Assembly (NCBI RefSeq): GCF_008727865.1
Contig: NZ_VTWU01000002.1
Span: 186,001-250,000, forward strand
Direction: 5' to 3'
Length of the DNA stretch: 64,000 bases
DNA from: Hymenobacter busanensis
GTDB lineage: Bacteria > Bacteroidota > Bacteroidia > Cytophagales > Hymenobacteraceae
Shown here: positions 48,525 through 58,772 of the stretch, piece by piece
How positions within the stretch are numbered: position 1 is the stretch's first letter
Layout of the letters: each line of letters opens with the position of its first letter
The notes under the pieces: model-generated
Told to the model about the DNA's origin: nothing
Database searches by the model: none
Seen by the model: only the letters and a program-made list of their open reading frames with translations
Program-made: the position numbers and the translations under genes

Positions 48525-50027
48525 ATGAAGCTCAAGCTTTCTACCCGCCTCTTTATTGGGTTTCTGTCCATTGCGCTGCTGTTTCTGGCAGTCGTCATCG
48601 TCAACTACCAACTCTCGCGCAGCGTGCTGCGCAACTCCGAGCGCGTAGCCCATTCCCAGAACCGCACCGCCCAATCGACGCGCATGCTGGGCAGCGTGGT
48701 GGACATGGAGGCCGGTTTTCGGGGCTATTTGCTGGTGGGCAACGAGCGGCTGCTCGACTCTTACTACGAGGGCGAGCGGCAGCTGCTGGGCAGCTTCACC
48801 AACCTGCGCGCCGAGTTCGAGCCCGACGACCCGCAGTACCAGCGCCTGCTGCGCGCCCAAAACCTCTACGAGCGGTGGTCGGCCTACTCGCACCTGCTAG
48901 TCGCCGAAAAACGGGCGGCGCGTAAGCGCAACCCCATTCAGGAAGGCCTCGACGGCATGGAGCACCGCAACTTGGCCGGCGACCTGACCGGCAAGCGCCT
49001 CATGGACCAAATTCGGGTGCTGTTCCGGGGCTTCGACCGCACCGAGCTGGCCGCCCGCGAGAAGCTGCGCGAGAAGCTGGCCGACAGCATCCGCGAAACA
49101 CGCATCCTGTCCATCACGCTCACGCTGCTGGCCCTGCTGCTGGGGCTGCTCAGCGCCTTATTTCTGGCCCGGCTACTCTCGCGCCGCATCAATATCATGG
49201 TGCAGCTGGCCCAGCGCATTGCCCAAGGCGAATACCACGCCCACCTGGCCGACCGCGGGCAGGACGAGCTGAGCGAGCTGGCCGCTTCGCTGAACTCGAT
49301 GGCCGGCACCATCGGCACCACCATTACCCAGCTGGAGCGTCGCAACCAAGAACTCGACCAGTTTGCCTACGTGGTGTCGCACGACCTGAAAGCGCCGTTG
49401 CGCGGCATCGAAAGCGCCTCGCGCTGGATTGAGGAAGACATGAACCAGGAGCTGCCGGCTCACATTCAGGAGTTTCTGATGCTGATGCGCGTGCGGGTGC
49501 ACCGCATGGAAAACCTCATCAGCGGCATTCTGGAGCTGGCCCGCATCGGCCGCGTCGAGCAGCTCGACGAGCGGGTAGATGTGCGCGAGCTGCTCACCGA
49601 AATCGTGGACGTGCTGGCCCCGCCGGAGGGTTTTCAGATTACGCTGCCCTCCTACCTGCCCGTGCTGCTGGCCCCGCGCGTGGAGCTGCACCAGGTGTTC
49701 AGCAACCTGCTCAGCAACGCGCTCAAGTACCACCACGAGCCCGCGCGCGGCGTGGTGCGCGTGGGCTACCGCGAAACGCCCGCCGATTATGTTTTTACCG
49801 TAGCCGACAACGGCCCGGGCATTGCGCCCGAATACCACGAGCGGGTGTTCGTCATTTTTCAGACCCTAACCGAGCGCGACACCCTGGAAAGTACCGGCGT
49901 GGGCCTGGCCATCGTCAAAAAAATTGTGGAGCGCCACGGCGGCACCATCCGGCTGGAATCGGCCGAGGGACGGGGTGCCACGTTCACATTTACCTGGCCC
50001 AAGCAGGCGCCGAAGCCCGGCGCCTGA
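48525..50027 (+). CDS. CHASE3-domain sensor histidine kinase
   Basis: This 500-residue protein has a membrane helix at about 8-28 and a periplasmic CHASE3 domain (30-190, with DMEAGFRGYLLVGNERLLDSY). A second helix (about 193-215), a HAMP domain (215-268) and a short coiled coil lead to HisKA with VVSHDLKAPL (His 286 as the phosphorylation site). The ATPase domain shows the N box (NLLSNALKYHH), G1 (VADNGPGIAPE), F box and G2 (STGVGLAIVKKIVERHGG). The HisKA type matches bacteriophytochrome-like kinases paired with Rcp1 regulators, and just such a gene follows. Confidence 0.95.
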   Translation: MKLKLSTRLFIGFLSIALLFLAVVIVNYQLSRSVLRNSERVAHSQNRTAQSTRMLGSVVDMEAGFRGYLLVGNERLLDSYYEGERQLLGSFTNLRAEFEPDDPQYQRLLRAQNLYERWSAYSHLLVAEKRAARKRNPIQEGLDGMEHRNLAGDLTGKRLMDQIRVLFRGFDRTELAAREKLREKLADSIRETRILSITLTLLALLLGLLSALFLARLLSRRINIMVQLAQRIAQGEYHAHLADRGQDELSELAASLNSMAGTIGTTITQLERRNQELDQFAYVVSHDLKAPLRGIESASRWIEEDMNQELPAHIQEFLMLMRVRVHRMENLISGILELARIGRVEQLDERVDVRELLTEIVDVLAPPEGFQITLPSYLPVLLAPRVELHQVFSNLLSNALKYHHEPARGVVRVGYRETPADYVFTVADNGPGIAPEYHERVFVIFQTLTERDTLESTGVGLAIVKKIVERHGGTIRLESAEGRGATFTFTWPKQAPKPGA

Positions 50028-50099
50028 CGGGCTGAATAACTCAAGGGCCTGCGTTTCGCGTATACTGCGCTCCGCCCTTCTGCTTTCCTTCTTCTTACT

Positions 50100-50555
50100 A
50101 TGCTCCCTGCCCCTACCACAGCTGCCAGTATCCTTCTGGTTGAAGACGACCAAATGGATATCATGAACGTGCAGCGCGAACTGCGCAAGCACGACATAAC
50201 CGTTCCCATGTACGTGGCCCGCAACGGCCGCGAGGCCCTTGCCCTGCTGCGCGGCGAAGGCGACAAAGCCCCCATTCAGAAACCCACGGTGGTGATGCTC
50301 GACATCAACATGCCCCGCATGAATGGGCTGGAGCTCCTCGAAGTCCTCCGCTCCGACCCCGAGTTTGTGGGCCTGAACGTGTTCATCATGACGACTTCCG
50401 ACCTCGAATCGGACCGTCTGAAAGCCCAGCAGCTGGCGGTGAGCGGCTACATCATCAAGCCCCTGAACTTCGACAGCTTCGGCGAAGGCGGTTCCACCGT
50501 CGATGGGTTTAGCCTGTTTCTGGATTTGCTCAAGCTCAAAGAGCACCACCAATAG
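50100..50555 (+). CDS. single-domain response regulator (Rcp1-like)
   Basis: This 151-residue receiver domain has no output domain. Acidic pocket residues Asp 16 and Asp 17 (VEDDQMD), phospho-acceptor Asp 68 (VVMLDINMPRMNG), Thr 98/99 (MTTSD) and Lys 120 (IIKPLN) are all present. The EDDxxD layout and the long loops are typical of Rcp1-type regulators that pair with kinases of the preceding gene's type. Output must occur by binding another protein. It is the third gene of the CZB-kinase-regulator group and is followed by a terminator. Confidence 0.95.
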   Translation: MLPAPTTAASILLVEDDQMDIMNVQRELRKHDITVPMYVARNGREALALLRGEGDKAPIQKPTVVMLDINMPRMNGLELLEVLRSDPEFVGLNVFIMTTSDLESDRLKAQQLAVSGYIIKPLNFDSFGEGGSTVDGFSLFLDLLKLKEHHQ

Positions 50556-50582
50556 AGCTGCATTGCAGCGAACCTGCCCAAA

Positions 50583-50626
50583 CGCCGCGGCCGGCCTTGC
50601 TACTTCAGCACAGGCCGGCCGCGGCG
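50583..50626. terminator. hairpin between the response regulator and rnhB
   Basis: The perfect 15-bp GC-rich arms CGCCGCGGCCGGCCT (50583-50597) and AGGCCGGCCGCGGCG (50612-50626) surround a 14-nt loop and are followed by CTTTA. It lies between convergent genes. Confidence 0.8.
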
Positions 50627-50640
50627 CTTTACCCCGGCAC

Positions 50641-51216
50641 CTACAGCAACCGGAACCCCATGCGGTGGTGCGGGGTGGGGCCGAAGTCGCGGATGGCTTG
50701 GCGGTGCTGCGCGGTAGGATAGCCCGCGTTCTGCTCCCAGCGGTAGTGCGGGTAATCGGCCGCCAGTTCTCGCATTCGCTCGTCGCGGAAGGTTTTGGCC
50801 AGCACCGAGGCCGCCGCAATGTGCCGGTACAGCCCGTCGCCCCGAATGATGCAGGTATGCTCGATGCCCTCGTAAGCCTTAAAACGGTTGCCGTCGACCA
50901 GCAGGTGGGTGGGCGTGATACTTAGCTGGGCCACGGCGCGGTGCATAGCCAGGTAACTCGCCTGAGCAATGTTGTAAGCCGCAATATCGTCGGGCGAGGC
51001 TTCGGCCACGGCCCAGGCCACGGCTTCGCGGCAAATGATTTCGCGCAGGGTGTCGCGGCGCTTGGCCGACAGCAGCTTGGAATCGGTGAGGCCGGCGGGG
51101 GCTAGGTCGGGCGGCAAAATGACGGCGGCGGCAAACACCGGCCCGGCCAAGCAGCCGCGGCCGGATTCGTCGAGGCCGGCCTCGTGGGGCTGACCGGTAA
51201 AGGAAGCGAGAAGCAT
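50641..51216 (-). CDS. rnhB: ribonuclease HII
   Basis: This 191-residue protein cuts RNA-DNA hybrids and removes ribonucleotides from DNA. DESGRG (Asp 16, Glu 17) is the first metal site. LLVDGNRF holds the third Asp, and AAASVLAKTFRDERM with YPTAQHRQAI are conserved blocks. The length is normal. ATG at 51216 is only 8 nt past a TAnnTTTG box, so the transcript is nearly leaderless. Confidence 0.96.
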   Translation of the reverse strand: MLLASFTGQPHEAGLDESGRGCLAGPVFAAAVILPPDLAPAGLTDSKLLSAKRRDTLREIICREAVAWAVAEASPDDIAAYNIAQASYLAMHRAVAQLSITPTHLLVDGNRFKAYEGIEHTCIIRGDGLYRHIAAASVLAKTFRDERMRELAADYPHYRWEQNAGYPTAQHRQAIRDFGPTPHHRMGFRLL

Positions 51217-51224
51217 AAGTGGCG

Positions 51225-51232
51225 CAAAGGTA
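51225..51232 (-). promoter_or_regulatory. promoter -7 box for rnhB
   Basis: TACCTTTG read on the minus strand ends 8 nt before the rnhB ATG. Confidence 0.6.
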
Positions 51233-51272
51233 GGCTGCTATGGCCTTCAGCCAGACTCCAGTACACGCAAAA

Positions 51273-51300
51273 CCGCCTCCCTGTTGGTGCAAGGAGGCGG
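51273..51300 (-). terminator. terminator after the small hydrophilic gene
   Basis: The arms CCGCCTCC and GGAGGCGG surround a 12-nt loop and, on the minus strand, are followed by TTTTG. Confidence 0.7.
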
Positions 51301-51325
51301 CTTACTTGTATTGGAGGAACCGTCG

Positions 51326-51574
51326 CTAGTGTTTGCCGGCGGTGCTGCCGGTAATGTTGGCCGAGTCGTTTTCGCCACGGCGCTGGCCTTGGCTGTCACG
51401 CGGGCCCTCGTCCAGTTCCCCGTCTTCGTCGGTGCTCATGTATTCGTTGGTGGTCGGCCCCAGGCCACCGGTTTGCTGCTGCAGTTCGGCTTCTACCTGG
51501 GCGTGCTTCAGGTTGAAGAGCGGGTCGCCGGGTTGTTGGGTGTTTTGGTTGGTCGATTTTTGGTTGTTAGCCAT
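51326..51574 (-). CDS. small hydrophilic protein, unknown
   Basis: This 82-residue protein is rich in Gln, Asn, Gly, Asp and Thr, with no hydrophobic core and no signal peptide. It is probably disordered. A terminator directly downstream and a weak promoter-like TACCTTAG (51616-51623, minus) about 40 nt upstream support a real gene. No family is recognised. Confidence 0.65.
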   Translation of the reverse strand: MANNQKSTNQNTQQPGDPLFNLKHAQVEAELQQQTGGLGPTTNEYMSTDEDGELDEGPRDSQGQRRGENDSANITGSTAGKH

Positions 51575-51673
51575 AGTAGTGCGGCGCTGGTCGGGATGTA
51601 GGCGGCCAGCAGAACCTAAGGTACGGAGCCAACAAATACAGAGTTAAGCTAATATTACCCCAAGCTCAACAAA

Positions 51674-51703
51674 AACGGCCGCTACCCTAAGGTAGCGGCC
51701 GTT
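51674..51703 (-). terminator. terminator after the giant T9SS protein gene
   Basis: The perfect 13-bp arms AACGGCCGCTACC (51674-51686) and GGTAGCGGCCGTT (51691-51703) surround CTAA. On the minus strand five T follow, counting the arm end. Confidence 0.9.
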
Positions 51704-51728
51704 GCCGTTCATGAAGGGTCCATCCACC

Positions 51729-54700
51729 CTATTGTTTCACGAAGCGGCGGGTCAGGCTCAGGCCGTTGGCGCCCTGAACTTTCACGTTGTATACCCCGGC
51801 CGGCAGGCGGCGCAGGTCCAGCGTCGTACGCAGGGTGCTGTCGAGCGCCTGGGTCATCAGCAGGGCGCCGGTGGTCGAGTACACCTGCACCGTAGCCTGC
51901 TGGGCCGAGGCCTGCAGCGTCACGTTCAGGTAGTCGGCCGCCGGGCTGGGGTACAGCGCCAGTTCCACAGTGGCATTGCTGGCCCCGAAGCGCACGGTGC
52001 GGATTTCCGAAGCGGTAGCCGTGCCGTCGAAGTCCACCTGCACGAGGCGGTAGTACACCGTGGCGGCCGTGCGGGCGGCATTGGCGTCGGTGTAGGCGTA
52101 TTGCTGCTTGGCGCTGGTGCTGCCGTGGCCTTCCACCGAGCCCACCTTCTCGAAGGTCTTGCCGTCGATGGAGCGCTCTACGTCGAAGTGGTCGTTGTTT
52201 TTCTCCGAAGCGGTTTCCCAGGTCAGCAGCGCGTCGGCCGACTTGGCTTTGGCTTCAAAGCTCGTCAGCTCTACCGGCAGGGGCTGGTTGAGACCCACGG
52301 CGGCATTGCCCGAAAACTCCGAGGTATTGCCTACTGCCGTACCGTTGACCAACGTACCGCTCAGCAAAGTGGCCGTGGCCGTGATGCGGGCGTTGGCGGC
52401 CGTCAGCGCGGCGCGCTGGGTAGAATTAAGGCTGCTGATCGGGATGATGAAGGCGTAGCGGTTCACGCCGGACTCCGTGCCCTGGTTCAGGCCGTTGATC
52501 AGGCCGCTGTAGCCCCAGGTGCGGGTGTCCACGTCCTGGGTCGAGAGGCCTTCCGTGCGGGCGGTCAGGTACGTACGGCCTTCACCGAAAGCGGCCGTGG
52601 TGGCGTCTGACACGAAGAACTCCAGCAAGGCACCGGCCGGGGCAAAGCCCGTAATTTCCAGGTTGCCGGTCGTCGTGTTGGTGATTACCGACTGCGTGAT
52701 GATAGGGAAGTTCAGGATGCCGTTGGCACCCGAGTCACCGTCCCCGTTGTCGTTTACAGTCGTGCCGTCACCGTTGGGGCTGGCCGCGCTGGCCAAGTCA
52801 ATGCCGAGGCCGGTGGCGGCGCCGTTCAGGAAAATCGAGTTCTGCGTGAAGCGGTTGCCCGAGGTACCGGTACCGGCGGCAATACCGGCGGCGCTGTTGT
52901 TGTTGATGGTGTTGCCGCTGATCAGGTTGTTGGTGCCCAGCTGGATGCTGATGCCCGAATCGTTGGCGGTGCCGCCAGTGCCGTTGTTGTTGATGGTGTT
53001 GCCGCTGATGTTGTTGGTGCTGTTGGCACCCGCCCCCGACAGCTCAATGCCGTAGCCGGCGTTGTTGCTGATGAAGTTGTTGGTAACCGTGTTGCCGGAG
53101 GCATTCTGCAGTACCACGCCTTCGGCATCGGTGGCGGCAATACCGGCTGCCGCCACCGTGGCCCGACCGGTACGCAGCACGTTAGCCGTAACGGTTACGC
53201 CCGTGGCGCCACCCGTGAGCAGCACGCCCGCCGTGGCGTTATTGAGCGTCGTAACGTCGGTGATGGTGGTGCCCGTGGCTGCCGCGCCGCTCACCGTTAC
53301 GCCTGCACCCTGCGCCAATACCGCGCCGCTGGTGGCCGTGCTGTTGCCCACGGCGCTGCTCAGGCCGAGAGAGGCAAGGCGCGTGCTGGCACCCGTCACA
53401 AACAGACCGGCGTTGTTGTTGAAGTTCACAATCACCTCCGGATCGGTCGTGGTAGCGTCCGAAGCGGCCGGGCCGTCACCGGTCAGGGCCGTTTGCGTCG
53501 AGCCGTCGATGGTGGTTTGGCCGTCGATGATGGAGGGCAAGGCGCTGCTGAGCGTGATGGTAAAGGCTTTGGTGGCGGCGCTGTAGCCGGCCGGAGCCGT
53601 CAGGCCAGTGCGCAAGCCGGCCAGCACGTCCGAGGTGCGGCCGTCGTTCATCATAAAGATGGCCGACTCGATGCCCGCGGCGGGATTGACGCCCGTGGGC
53701 GTGCCGTTGTTGTTGAACTGCTCCTGATTCAGGTTGGTGTTCGGCAGGGCGTTGGCGTTGGTAATGAACTGGCGCAACGAGCCTTGGCCGGTGTCGTTGG
53801 TATTCACCACGGCATCGAAGTTGAAGCCGAAGTTCACGTTTGTAGCAGCGGCTACTACCGTCGGAATCGAAACCGTGCTGATGGACTGCGGCAGTTTGTT
53901 ACCCGCCGTCAGGGCCGACAGCAACTGGCTGCCCGAGTTGGCTGCGGCGTCCTCCTTGGTGGGGTCTACCCCGCCCACGTAGTTCGTCACGCCCTTCACG
54001 TACGTCTGCACCGGCACTACACCGCTGGCCGCGCTGTTGCGCACCGACGTTACGGTGGAATTAACCACGCGCACCGAGTAGTTGCCGCTCAGCACGAGCG
54101 GGAAGGTGTACGCCCCGTTGGTGCCCGACGAGATGGTGTTGACGATTGCACCCGATTCGGTGTCGTACAGCTCCACGGTGGCTCCGCTGCGGCCGATGGC
54201 GTTGTTGGCAAAGCCGCTGGCTTGCGCCGCCGTGTTGGCGGCGGCAAAGTCGCGGCCGGCACCACCGCCGTAGTTCACGTCGTCGAAGATGATGCCCGAA
54301 ATGGTGGTGCTGTTCTCCACCGAAATCGAGTAGGTAGCAGCCTCGCTCAGCTCGCCGGTGTTGTCGCGGCTGCTGTAGAGGAATTCGGCCGTGCCCACGT
54401 AGCCCGAAACCGGGGTAAACTTGATGCGGCTGGCGTCGGCGAGGGAAATTTCCTGGCCGTTGCGCAGCGCCGCGCCGTCGAGCGTGAGCGTGCCCTGCGT
54501 GGTGGGCGAGGTAATGGTCTGGATGTAGAACGAGCTAACCGAGCCGGGCGCCGTGTCGGAGCCGGTGAGGGCCGGAATGGTGGTGGCCGAAGCTTGGTTC
54601 GAGACGCGGAAGGTCTTGGCGTCGGCTACGGGCAGCACGTTCACGGTGCAGTCGTTGCCGTCGTTTTTGGCCGTGGCCACGGCGGCGTTGCTCACACTCA

Positions 54701-57590
54701 CTTGGTCGAGGCTGACGGTGGTGGTGCTGGCAGCGGCCGTCGTGAAGCCGATCTGTACTTTGTACACACCGCTTTGCGGAATGCTCACCGACAGGTTTTG
54801 CACGTTGGCGTTGCCGAAGGCAGTGCTGGCCTGTACCGCCGTGCTATTGCCCGCTGCGTCGATGATGTTTACACGGTAGACTGGCGTGTTGGTCGTCGCC
54901 GAAGCTTTGGCCTGGAAAGTTACCACCGACGAGCCGTTCAGGCGCAGGAAGGGGGTAGTGTACGAGCTGAGTGTAGTGCTCAGCGCACCGCTCAGCAACG
55001 ATTCGTTGCCCGTGAGGGTCGGCGTGGTGCCGCCGTCGTTCAGGCTCATGTTGGTCACCGCTTCGCACAAATCAGTCACGATGCGGCCCTCGAAATCCTG
55101 GGCGTACGCCGTGGTACCGGGGTTGACGGTCTGGCTGGCCTGGTTGTTATTCAGGTTGGTTTCGGCCTGCGTAGCGGCGCCCGAAATAGTGGCTGTGTTC
55201 GTGAATGTGCCGTTCTGGGACAGCGTAGCCTGAATAGCCAGAGTAGCCGAAGCGCCGTTGGCGAAGTTGCCAATGGTCCAGATGCCGGTGCTGGGGTCGT
55301 AGCTACCAACCGAAGGCGTAGCCGATACGAAGGTCAGGCCGCCGGGCAGTTGGTCGCGCACTTGCACGCTGGTAGCGGCGGCACCGTTGTTGGTAGCCGT
55401 TACCGTGAAGGTCACCGTTTCGCCGAGGGAGTACGGGCCGAGCTGCACTTGCTGGGTCACGGCCAAATCGGTACCACCGGTAGCCGAAGGAGCAACTGGA
55501 ATGGTATAAGTAGCCGTGTTCGATGTCGCGCCGATGTCGTCCACCGCCGTGTAGGTGAAGGTCGGCGTAATAGCTACAGCTACTACAACCGGCGAGAAAG
55601 TCAACCGCGAAATTTCGGTCGGCGTAAGCGTGCGGTCGGTCAGCGAGGAGGCTGTGGTCAGCGAAACGACAGTGCCGTTGTCGCGGGTGTATTTCAAAGA
55701 ACCCTGCGTGGCCGTGTTTGGAATGCTGGCGGCCGTAATGACGTAGCTGGCAATGGTGTTGTCACCATTCGGGTCGGTAGCTACCAAGGCCGGAATTGGC
55801 TGGTTGGCCGTGCCGCTCACCAGCGTCGGCGAGGTAATGTTGCGCGCAACGGGCGCCTGGTTGGGCTGCGTCGTTACCTGAGCGGCGCTCAGGCTGCCGT
55901 TGTTGTTTTCCGGCTGGTCGTCTACCGTTACCGTGCTGGCCGCCACACCCGAAACCGAGTTGCTGGGCATGGTGAAGGTCACCGTGTTGGTCACTACCGC
56001 GCCCGAAGCGACAGTGGGGTTGTTGGCGAAGGTCACCACGCCGGTGGTGCTGTTGTAGCTAGCCGTGCCTGGAATGGTAGGCGTCACACCAATCGGCAGC
56101 TGCAGAGTCGGCTGTACGTTAAGGGCATTTTCGGCGCTGTTGTTGGTCGTCGTCACGGTGTAAGTGACGGTGTTGCCAGTAGTGGCGCGAGCCGGGCCAC
56201 TCACCACGGTAGCCACGTCGGCGGCGCACCACGAAAACGACTCGAAGGTCAGCAACTGCTGGCCGGGGTTAGCGGCCGTAGTAGTATTGGAGTAGGTTAT
56301 GACGACCTTGTTGATCGGCACGGGAAAAGTCACTACCGTATTGCCGTCAGGCGAGGTGCTGTTGGCACCGGAACCCGTGAAGGTGTTGCCGGATTGGGTC
56401 ACGTTGGTACCTTCAACAGCGTTGGCGGCGCTAAGCGTGTAGATGGTGCCGTTGCTCTGGTAGCCTTCAATTCTTACTTGGTCGGTCCAGCTGGCGTTCT
56501 GGAAGTCAACGTCCCCCATGGACATCGAGAAGCCCGACACGAAGCGGCTCAATGTGAAAGTTACCGTCGCCGTCTTGTTGGTAGCGTTGTTGGGGTAATC
56601 GGAAGTCCACACCAGGGCATTACCAGGCATGGTGGGGTTGGCTTCTATCCGCAGTGCCGAAGGCACGCTGCCCGTGTAACCCGGTACCGAAAAACCGCTA
56701 GCCGAAATGGTAGTAGCACCTACTTTAACTGCTTGGGTACCGGTCGTCCAGTCTTCCAGCATCGGGCGGGCGGCAAAGTCGAGGACCGAGTTTTTATTGC
56801 AGCCCGCATTGCCGACCGGAATAGCGTATAGCACCGAAGCCGCCCCCGAAGCGCCGTTGTTGTCGGTGGCGTTGTACGAGAACGTGACGTTGCCAAACAA
56901 ACCGGCAATGGGGTCAAACGTTAGGCTGGCAGCCTGCGCCGGCGTGAGCGGTTGGTTGACCGGTACGGCCACGCCGTTCAGCTTCAGCGTGCCTTGAGTA
57001 GCAGGGTCGGGCACCGTCAGCAGGGTATACGAGGAGATGCTGCCATCCACATCGGCGGCAAACAGCGGGTACGCCAGCGGCGTGTCACCAGCCGTGTTTT
57101 GCAGCAGCGGCGAGGTAATTTGGCGCGGAAAAGGAGCCGCGTTGACGCGTGCGCCGCTCGTGATGCTGTTGATGGTATAGGTAGCCGTGTTCGACGTTGC
57201 GTTGGTATTGTCGGCTACGCTGAAGGTAAAACTGTCGCTGCCTGTGGCACCGGCATTGGGGTCGTAAAGCCAAGCCGGGTACTCCAGTGGGCTCACCGTC
57301 AGGCCGGCCGTTACTTGCACGGACGCCCCGTTCGAGACGTTGTAGGCATACAGCACACCTTTGGTGGGCACGGTCACAAACGTCAATTCCGTCACCGTGA
57401 GGTTGGCGTCGGCGTCGGCATAGATGGTGGCGCTGATGGCGTTGTTGAACAGCAACGTTGGCCCGTTACCGTTCGGGATGGCCGTGGCATAGGCCGTGTT
57501 GTTGGCTACCGGGGCCGCCGCGTGAGCAGCTAGCCCCGTAAAACCGCTCAGCGCCAGCAGAAGCACTGCAAAGCGTACGGCTGTTTTCAT
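51729..57590 (-). CDS. giant secreted multidomain protein with type IX secretion sorting domain
   Basis: This 1953-residue protein has a signal peptide (1-25) followed by several cadherin-like/Ig-like repeats (ATYTI, VADNTN and [14 protein letters not shown] segments). At least two DUF11-type repeats are present ([19 protein letters not shown], then [19 protein letters not shown]). A carboxypeptidase-like fold follows ([12 protein letters not shown], then [14 protein letters not shown]). A right-handed beta-helix region lies at about 1380-1630 with ISGNTINNN-type rungs. The C-terminus (about 1879-1953) is a type A T9SS sorting domain ([14 protein letters not shown] and [12 protein letters not shown]), which should send it to the cell surface. 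ATG at 57590 starts the signal peptide. It has its own promoter and terminator. Adhesion or polysaccharide binding is inferred. Confidence 0.92.
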   Translation of the reverse strand: MKTAVRFAVLLLALSGFTGLAAHAAAPVANNTAYATAIPNGNGPTLLFNNAISATIYADADANLTVTELTFVTVPTKGVLYAYNVSNGASVQVTAGLTVSPLEYPAWLYDPNAGATGSDSFTFSVADNTNATSNTATYTINSITSGARVNAAPFPRQITSPLLQNTAGDTPLAYPLFAADVDGSISSYTLLTVPDPATQGTLKLNGVAVPVNQPLTPAQAASLTFDPIAGLFGNVTFSYNATDNNGASGAASVLYAIPVGNAGCNKNSVLDFAARPMLEDWTTGTQAVKVGATTISASGFSVPGYTGSVPSALRIEANPTMPGNALVWTSDYPNNATNKTATVTFTLSRFVSGFSMSMGDVDFQNASWTDQVRIEGYQSNGTIYTLSAANAVEGTNVTQSGNTFTGSGANSTSPDGNTVVTFPVPINKVVITYSNTTTAANPGQQLLTFESFSWCAADVATVVSGPARATTGNTVTYTVTTTNNSAENALNVQPTLQLPIGVTPTIPGTASYNSTTGVVTFANNPTVASGAVVTNTVTFTMPSNSVSGVAASTVTVDDQPENNNGSLSAAQVTTQPNQAPVARNITSPTLVSGTANQPIPALVATDPNGDNTIASYVITAASIPNTATQGSLKYTRDNGTVVSLTTASSLTDRTLTPTEISRLTFSPVVVAVAITPTFTYTAVDDIGATSNTATYTIPVAPSATGGTDLAVTQQVQLGPYSLGETVTFTVTATNNGAAATSVQVRDQLPGGLTFVSATPSVGSYDPSTGIWTIGNFANGASATLAIQATLSQNGTFTNTATISGAATQAETNLNNNQASQTVNPGTTAYAQDFEGRIVTDLCEAVTNMSLNDGGTTPTLTGNESLLSGALSTTLSSYTTPFLRLNGSSVVTFQAKASATTNTPVYRVNIIDAAGNSTAVQASTAFGNANVQNLSVSIPQSGVYKVQIGFTTAAASTTTVSLDQVSVSNAAVATAKNDGNDCTVNVLPVADAKTFRVSNQASATTIPALTGSDTAPGSVSSFYIQTITSPTTQGTLTLDGAALRNGQEISLADASRIKFTPVSGYVGTAEFLYSSRDNTGELSEAATYSISVENSTTISGIIFDDVNYGGGAGRDFAAANTAAQASGFANNAIGRSGATVELYDTESGAIVNTISSGTNGAYTFPLVLSGNYSVRVVNSTVTSVRNSAASGVVPVQTYVKGVTNYVGGVDPTKEDAAANSGSQLLSALTAGNKLPQSISTVSIPTVVAAATNVNFGFNFDAVVNTNDTGQGSLRQFITNANALPNTNLNQEQFNNNGTPTGVNPAAGIESAIFMMNDGRTSDVLAGLRTGLTAPAGYSAATKAFTITLSSALPSIIDGQTTIDGSTQTALTGDGPAASDATTTDPEVIVNFNNNAGLFVTGASTRLASLGLSSAVGNSTATSGAVLAQGAGVTVSGAAATGTTITDVTTLNNATAGVLLTGGATGVTVTANVLRTGRATVAAAGIAATDAEGVVLQNASGNTVTNNFISNNAGYGIELSGAGANSTNNISGNTINNNGTGGTANDSGISIQLGTNNLISGNTINNNSAAGIAAGTGTSGNRFTQNSIFLNGAATGLGIDLASAASPNGDGTTVNDNGDGDSGANGILNFPIITQSVITNTTTGNLEITGFAPAGALLEFFVSDATTAAFGEGRTYLTARTEGLSTQDVDTRTWGYSGLINGLNQGTESGVNRYAFIIPISSLNSTQRAALTAANARITATATLLSGTLVNGTAVGNTSEFSGNAAVGLNQPLPVELTSFEAKAKSADALLTWETASEKNNDHFDVERSIDGKTFEKVGSVEGHGSTSAKQQYAYTDANAARTAATVYYRLVQVDFDGTATASEIRTVRFGASNATVELALYPSPAADYLNVTLQASAQQATVQVYSTTGALLMTQALDSTLRTTLDLRRLPAGVYNVKVQGANGLSLTRRFVKQ

Positions 57591-58072
57591 TGAAGTATGG
57601 TTTGAATGGATGGATTCTTCGCCAAGCCAAGGACTGCCCTTCGCTTCATAATGCAAAACTATATCGACCTTCTATGACAGCTCATTGATTTTCGACCAAC
57701 GTAGCATTTTGCTAGGCGAACGATAAATTTGAGTTGCTGTACGAATCCATTGCCCCTGCACTATTCCAGCAAGTGAGATTCGTAATAATCGGCCCTACTT
57801 GAGACCTTCTACACGGCTAATTTTCACCAAACGAACTATTTTTCTAAGATTGGCTCGTTTTGAGGTTATATATAAATAGTAAAATATACACACATAATGG
57901 CCTTTCCCGCCTTGCATTAACAGGGCTCTTCAAAAGGTGAAACGCAAAATCAGCCACCTACGAAGTAGCTAGAAAGCCGGATTTACAGCAGCCCATTTTA
58001 TTTGATAAATACAAATATTTCACATTACAGATAACTCCAAACTCCACTTCTACTTGTGGCATGTTCCCCAGC
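57591..58072. other. AT-richer intergenic region, no gene found
   Basis: The 519-bp gap between the T9SS protein and the Nudix gene is clearly AT-richer than its surroundings, with long A/T runs such as 57860-57898. It holds a minus-strand TAGTTTTG box near the left end and an isolated plus-strand TAAATTTG (57724-57731) with no ORF behind it. I see no tRNA, no coding frame of merit and no strong hairpin. A small RNA starting near 57738 is possible but unsupported. Confidence 0.5.
57654..57661 (-). promoter_or_regulatory. possible promoter -7 box for the T9SS protein
   Basis: TAGTTTTG read on the minus strand matches TAnnTTTG and lies 63 nt before the ATG. No -33 TTG stands at the usual spacing. 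Confidence 0.5.
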
Positions 58073-58080
58073 TACATTTG
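58073..58080 (+). promoter_or_regulatory. promoter -7 box for the Nudix gene
   Basis: TACATTTG lies 29 nt before the ATG at 58110. A TTG stands 16 nt upstream, which is closer than usual. Confidence 0.55.
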
Positions 58081-58109
58081 CGGTGCTGGTCTATACCCAC
58101 TACTCGCTC

Positions 58110-58694
58110 ATGCAAGCTCAACCCGACGAAACCCACAACCCCTGGCAAACGCTCAGCACACAGCCTATCTACCAGAACCCTTGGATCAGCGTGCGCGAAG
58201 ACCAAGTGATTAACCCGGGCGGCGGGCGTGGCATCTACGGCGTGGTGTCGATGAAGAACAAGGCCCTCGGCATTGTGCCCATCGACGAGCACGGCAACAC
58301 GTGGCTGGTGGGCCAGTACCGCTACACGCTCAACGAATACTGCTGGGAAATTCCGATGGGTGGCGGCCCGGTAGAGCTAGACATCCTCGAATCGGCGCAG
58401 CGGGAATTGCTGGAAGAAACCGGCCTGCGCGCCCACCGCTGGACCAACATTGCCCGCCTGCACACTTCCAACTCCGTAACCGACGAAGAGGGGTTCGTGT
58501 TTCTGGCCGAGGAACTGGAACAAGGCGAGGCTGTGCCCGAGGAAACCGAGGAGCTTCACCTCTGGAAGCTGCCTTTGCACGAGGCGGTGGAAATGGTGAT
58601 GAACAACCGCATTACCGACGCCATTAGCGTGGCCGGTTTGCTGAAGGCCGAGCGGGTGTTGGCTGCCCGCACCGGCCACAGTTCGGCCACGTAA
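58110..58694 (+). CDS. Nudix hydrolase
   Basis: This 194-residue protein resembles ADP-ribose/NADH-type Nudix enzymes: EIPMGGGP followed by LESAQRELLEETGL. The REUxEExGU core is intact, but where the motif normally has Glu before the seven-residue spacer this protein has Leu, so the box is not perfect. Nudix enzymes cleave X-linked nucleoside diphosphates. ATG at 58110 is supported by the promoter box 29 nt upstream; earlier in-frame codons have no support. The substrate is unknown. Confidence 0.9.
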   Translation: MQAQPDETHNPWQTLSTQPIYQNPWISVREDQVINPGGGRGIYGVVSMKNKALGIVPIDEHGNTWLVGQYRYTLNEYCWEIPMGGGPVELDILESAQRELLEETGLRAHRWTNIARLHTSNSVTDEEGFVFLAEELEQGEAVPEETEELHLWKLPLHEAVEMVMNNRITDAISVAGLLKAERVLAARTGHSSAT

Positions 58695-58760
58695 CGGCAC
58701 TTAATGCAGACCGGGGAGCGTTAAGACCTCGTTTCTGCCCGGTCCATCCTTGTTGGTTGC

Positions 58761-58768
58761 TACCTTTG
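58761..58768 (+). promoter_or_regulatory. promoter -7 box for plsC
   Basis: TACCTTTG ends 4 nt before the plsC ATG, so the transcript probably starts on or just inside the start codon. Confidence 0.6.
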
Positions 58769-58772
58769 CACG

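Noticed and set aside
53493-56831. 1112-codon plus-strand open frame opposite the giant T9SS gene
   Set aside because: It is antisense to a protein with clear domains, and its residues are Arg/Gly/Val-biased as expected from a reversed GC-rich frame. No family pattern or signal is seen.
57724-57731. Plus-strand TAAATTTG box as a gene promoter
   Set aside because: No coding frame or clear RNA follows; such 8-mers arise by chance in the AT-rich gap.
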